From: Nitrosomonas oligotropha
GTDB lineage: Bacteria > Pseudomonadota > Gammaproteobacteria > Burkholderiales > Nitrosomonadaceae
Length of the DNA: 50,373 bases
Direction of reading: 5' to 3'
NCBI RefSeq assembly: GCF_009833085.1
Contig: NZ_QRBZ01000001.1
Span: forward strand, 1 to 50,373
Shown: piece by piece, positions 47,353 to 50,373 of the stretch
Layout of the letters: every line of letters starts with the position of its first letter
Position numbering within the stretch: position 1 is the stretch's first letter
Program-made: the position numbers and the translations under genes
The notes under the pieces: generated by a model
What the model was told of the DNA's origin: nothing
Seen by the model: the letters and a program-made list of their open reading frames with translations, nothing else
Database searches by the model: none

Positions 47353-48432
47353 TTATACGCGATTACCGTGTGATCCCATACTTGAGATTTTTGACAAAAC
47401 AGACCTTGCCATATCTTTTAATGATACAACTTCATTGACGCCACCTGCTGCGATCGCTTCTTTCGGCATCCCAAAAACAACGCAACTGGCTTCATCTTGG
47501 GCGAAATTATAAGCGCCTGACTTCTGCATTTCCAGCATGCCGACCGCACCATCCTTACCCATGCCCGTTAAAATGACACCGATCGCATTTTTGCCAGCAC
47601 AATTTGCAACCGAGCGAAATAGTACATCAACCGATGGCCGATGTCGACTGACCAGCTCCCCCTGATTCAATTCCGTCATATAGTTCGCACCGCTCCGTTT
47701 GAGCAATAAATGCGAGTGTCCTGGTGCGATAAACGCATGTCCTGGCAATACTCTCTCCCCACCCTGGGCTTCAACCACAGATATCTTACACAGGCTATTT
47801 AAACGATTGGCAAATGATTTTGTGAATCCTTCGGGCATATGCTGAGTAACCAGAATCCCCGGTGAATCAGGTGGCATACGAATTAGAAATTCCTTGATGG
47901 CTTCCGTACCACCGGTAGAGGCACCCACGATGATTAACTTTTCTGTCGATGCGATTCGATTCGCAACGGATGGCAACACTGCATCCGCAGTTGCACTTTT
48001 GGTAACCAACGGGGATGCATTTCGTTTGAGTCTGGCAGACTTCGCAATACGGATTTTATTGGCAATTTCACTACCGTATTCTTTTAATCCCGATGCAATA
48101 TCAATTTTGGGCTTAGCCACAAAATCAACCGCGCCCAATTCAAGCGCACGGAATGTCACATCGGAACTTTTCTCGGTTAATGTTGAAACCATAACCACCG
48201 GCATGGGCCTCAGTCGCATTAATTTTTCCAAGAAATCAAGCCCGTCCATTTTGGGCATTTCAACATCCAGCGTCAGCACATCCGGATTCAATTCCCGGAT
48301 CATTTCCCGTGCCGCTAGCGGATCAGCCGCCGCCCCAATGACTTCCATATCAGGCTGGCTATTAATTATCTCGGTTAATAGCTTACGAATCAGCGCTGAA
48401 TCATCAACAACGATAACTGTTATTTTCTTCAT
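47353..48432 (-). CDS. cheB: Chemotaxis response regulator methylesterase
   Basis: A 359-residue CheB. The N-terminal receiver domain has the acidic pair Asp10-Asp11, the phospho-acceptor Asp56 ([12 protein letters not shown]) and a Lys in DFVAKP. A linker with Lys/Arg/Ser leads to the C-terminal esterase domain with Ser172 ([10 protein letters not shown]), His198 (VTQHMPEGF) and Asp294 (GMGKDG). It demethylates receptor glutamates. It is the last gene of the cheR-cheD-cheB group, 37 bases after cheD. Confidence 0.98.
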   Translation of the reverse strand: MKKITVIVVDDSALIRKLLTEIINSQPDMEVIGAAADPLAAREMIRELNPDVLTLDVEMPKMDGLDFLEKLMRLRPMPVVMVSTLTEKSSDVTFRALELGAVDFVAKPKIDIASGLKEYGSEIANKIRIAKSARLKRNASPLVTKSATADAVLPSVANRIASTEKLIIVGASTGGTEAIKEFLIRMPPDSPGILVTQHMPEGFTKSFANRLNSLCKISVVEAQGGERVLPGHAFIAPGHSHLLLKRSGANYMTELNQGELVSRHRPSVDVLFRSVANCAGKNAIGVILTGMGKDGAVGMLEMQKSGAYNFAQDEASCVVFGMPKEAIAAGGVNEVVSLKDMARSVLSKISSMGSHGNRV

Positions 48433-48469
48433 AATAAAAACTCAACGTATTTCATGAAACAGGTTCAAG

Positions 48470-49081
48470 CTAGGAAAATAATTCCACATCTCCACCACTA
48501 TCAACCTTATACAGGCGTTGTCTATAATCCTTTTCACGCTGGGAAATAGTCGTGTTATGTATATTGCGTAATTTTTTTACCATTACTTTGCTGCTTTTTG
48601 GAAAGAAATAGACTTTGCGTGGAAAGATATCAACCAAATCCTGTGCTACGACTTTTATTTTCTCTGTTTGCAAAAACTTCAAGACAAAATCCGCGTTCCG
48701 TTGTCCGACATTGGCGACTGTCAATCCATCCAGAACGTTACCGCCGCCGAATACTTTTGCCTCGAGGTTTCCACGGCGGGCACCCAGCTTCAATAACTGA
48801 TTGATCAATATTTCCATGGCATAAGTACCGTAACGGGCTGAAGCATTCAACGGACTACCCGCATCCCCTCCGCCATCCGGAAGCATGAAATGATTCATAC
48901 CACCGATACCGCTATAACTATCTCGAATACAAGCCGCAACACACGAGCCAAGCACAGTTACAAGCAGCAAATCCTTATCCGTAACATAATACTCGCCCGG
49001 CAGCAATTTAACAGCTTGATTATTAAAACTCTTATCAAAATACAAATTGGTAGCAACTTGATCATCGATGATCTCAGCCAT
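48470..49081 (-). CDS. cheD: Chemoreceptor glutamine deamidase CheD
   Basis: A 203-residue protein that deamidates receptor glutamines to glutamates. The catalytic Cys47 is in VTVLGSCVAACI and His64 in GIGGMNHFMLP; ARYGTYAMEIL and KVFGGGNVL follow as in the family. Compared with the usual 160-200 residues it has a slightly long charged C-terminus. It lies 4 bases after cheR and precedes cheB. Confidence 0.97.
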   Translation of the reverse strand: MAEIIDDQVATNLYFDKSFNNQAVKLLPGEYYVTDKDLLLVTVLGSCVAACIRDSYSGIGGMNHFMLPDGGGDAGSPLNASARYGTYAMEILINQLLKLGARRGNLEAKVFGGGNVLDGLTVANVGQRNADFVLKFLQTEKIKVVAQDLVDIFPRKVYFFPKSSKVMVKKLRNIHNTTISQREKDYRQRLYKVDSGGDVELFS

Positions 49082-49085
49082 ACGA

Positions 49086-49949
49086 TTACCTCTGTTTATT
49101 AGCTAACTCATAAACGGTTTTCTCACGCAATTTAAACAAATCAACTGCATGCTGAAAGCTCTCTGAATGACCAGCAAACAACAATCCATCCGGTGCCAGT
49201 AGCGGTACAAATTTCTTCAAAATTTTATATTGAGTCTGTTTATCAAAATAAATCATTACATTACGACAAAATATCGCATCGAATGGACCGCGAATCGGCC
49301 AGCTTTCATCCAGCAAATTCAGCTGCCGGAATGTAATCATATTCCGCAATTCGGGGCGCACTCTCGCCGATCCGGCGTGATGCCCTTTGCCTTTAAGAAA
49401 AAACTGTTTAAGTTTTTCTTTGGGTATTTTTTCTAGCTTATCCAGTGAATAAATACCCAACTGTGCCTTTGCCAGAACATTGGTATCCAGATCTGTTGCC
49501 AGAATATGCACTGGGGGTGAAAATGTTTTAAATGCCTGCACCATCGCCATCGCCATTGAGTAAGGTTCTTCACCGGTTGACGATGCACTGCACCAGAGTT
49601 GAATCTTGCCCTCATTCTTACGCTTCTCTACATGCTTCTCAAGAATCGGAAAATGATGCTGTTCGCGAAAAAAAGCTGTTAAATTAGTTGTTAATGCATT
49701 TGTAAATGCTTCCCACTCTTCAGGATTGCCACGTTCCAGAAAATTAAGGTATTCGTTAAAATTCGTCAAACCGTTGGCACGCAGACGCCGGGCAAGTCTG
49801 CTATAAACCATATTTTGTTTGCCTTTGGAAAGTGAGATGCCTGCATGGTTATATATCAGTTTTCTGATACGCTCAAAATCTGCCTGAGTAAAAACATACT
49901 CGCGTATCCTGCTATCAGAGCTTTCATCACCACCCAAAATCATTTCCAT
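49086..49949 (-). CDS. cheR: Chemotaxis protein methyltransferase CheR
   Basis: A 287-residue SAM-dependent enzyme that methylates receptor glutamates. It has the N-terminal helical domain (FERIRKLIYNHAGISLS, KQNMVYSRLARRLRANGL), the SAM motif LWCSASSTGEEPYSMAM, and DAIFCRNVMIYFDKQTQ, with LLFAGHSES near the end. The first gene of cheR-cheD-cheB here. A terminator-like hairpin separates it from the upstream cheW. Confidence 0.97.
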   Translation of the reverse strand: MEMILGGDESSDSRIREYVFTQADFERIRKLIYNHAGISLSKGKQNMVYSRLARRLRANGLTNFNEYLNFLERGNPEEWEAFTNALTTNLTAFFREQHHFPILEKHVEKRKNEGKIQLWCSASSTGEEPYSMAMAMVQAFKTFSPPVHILATDLDTNVLAKAQLGIYSLDKLEKIPKEKLKQFFLKGKGHHAGSARVRPELRNMITFRQLNLLDESWPIRGPFDAIFCRNVMIYFDKQTQYKILKKFVPLLAPDGLLFAGHSESFQHAVDLFKLREKTVYELANKQR

Positions 49950-50061
49950 AATATATCCATTTGAATTCCAATAAATACTGCTTTGCTGTCATTCCTTGCA
50001 GTATCAGACCCTGGAGCCTCATCACTTTTTATCAGACAGAATGTATTAATACATTGAATAA

Positions 50062-50095
50062 AAAACGATATAAAATTAGTTATATCTATCGTTTT
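50062..50095 (-). terminator. Terminator-like hairpin between cheW and cheR
   Basis: AAAACGATA and TATCGTTTT form a 9-bp perfect stem; on the reverse strand T-rich sequence (TTTTTTATT) follows. It ends the upstream cheW transcript and implies that cheR-cheD-cheB have their own promoter between 49950 and 50061. Nothing else is seen in 49950-50256. Confidence 0.7.
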
Positions 50096-50256
50096 CATGG
50101 AGCAGATAATTCAAAGGCATAATCTTTAGCCAGTAGCGAATTTTGCACCCAATTTTTTACAGCTTTCTTCAGTACTATGCGTGAACCGGTAACTTAACAA
50201 TTACCAATTACCTGCTTCGCTTCTGCTTAATATTTCCGCTCGGAAGCAATCATTCT

Positions 50257-50373
50257 CTAATTGATTGTTTGCTCTATCAGCCCCATGTCGCTGCTGCTCA
50301 TCAATTTTTCGATATCAATCAATATCAGCATGCGTTCATCGACTGTCCCCAGTCCCATGATATATTCCGTATC
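50257..50373 (-). CDS. cheW: CheW chemotaxis coupling protein, C-terminal part (runs off the window)
   Basis: The last 38 codons of a CheW: TEYIMGLGTVDERMLILIDI followed by EKLMSSSDMGLIE and a TAG stop (50257-50259), matching the closing strand and helix of CheW. It belongs to the chemotaxis cluster with cheR, cheD and cheB. It is not the continuation of the cheW at the left edge, because the middle half of the protein is absent from both ends and the frames do not join. Confidence 0.85.
   Translation of the reverse strand, partial: DTEYIMGLGTVDERMLILIDIEKLMSSSDMGLIEQTIN

Overview
The window looks like chromosome of a betaproteobacterium, most probably a Nitrosomonas-type ammonia oxidiser. 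This is inferred from the aroQ-accB-accC-prmA-DUF3426 order, the hopanoid RND protein HpnN, the PEP-CTERM protein and the Gram-negative lipoprotein and LPS genes. No nitrification gene is present, so the genus is an inference. Both ends of the window cut a cheW gene.

Left chromosomal block (1-17029). It holds a truncated cheW, a VOC protein, an M48 lipoprotein protease, dodecin, leuS-lptE-holA, a small lipoprotein, a PEP-CTERM protein, metH, a conserved 161-residue protein, a DUF3426 protein, prmA, accC, accB and aroQ. It ends with a tRNA-Thr(CGT) gene that has its own good promoter.

Mobile block (16983-36887). The tRNA gene is the attachment site of two tandem integrative elements, visibly more A/T-rich than the chromosome. 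A 47-bp copy of the tRNA 3' half occurs at the tRNA itself, in the middle (27891-27937) and at the right end (36832-36887, where the match shifts by 2 bp on the left and extends 11 bp on the right). Element 1 carries an Mrr-type endonuclease, integrase 1, an AlpA/Xis-like protein, a CHC2 zinc finger, a Toprim/DUF3987 primase-helicase, a DUF5681 protein, a retropepsin-like lipoprotein, a DUF4062 protein, a 49-codon microORF and a PEP-CTERM cargo protein. Element 2 carries integrase 2, an excisionase, a Rep-like protein, a helicase-less Type ISP/IIG restriction-modification enzyme and an uncharacterised two-gene soluble + four-helix membrane module. Each element has its own pair of tandem 11-bp-spaced repeats near its ends, which look like integrase arm sites and confirm the boundaries. 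No relaxase, type IV secretion or capsid genes are present, so both look like mobilisable or satellite-like elements carrying candidate anti-phage cargo.

Right chromosomal block (36888-50373). It holds a secreted FN3-like protein, an orphan antitoxin with a decayed relE toxin, a small membrane protein, an APC-family permease, HpnN, a DedA protein, a TSUP/TauE permease, a DUF4389 protein, an NlpC/P60 lipoprotein and the chemotaxis genes cheB, cheD, cheR and the end of a cheW. The candidates for undescribed biology are the two-gene membrane module (35091-36571), the DUF4062 and protease cargo, the microORF, and the repeat array in the 86-codon gene after the primase.
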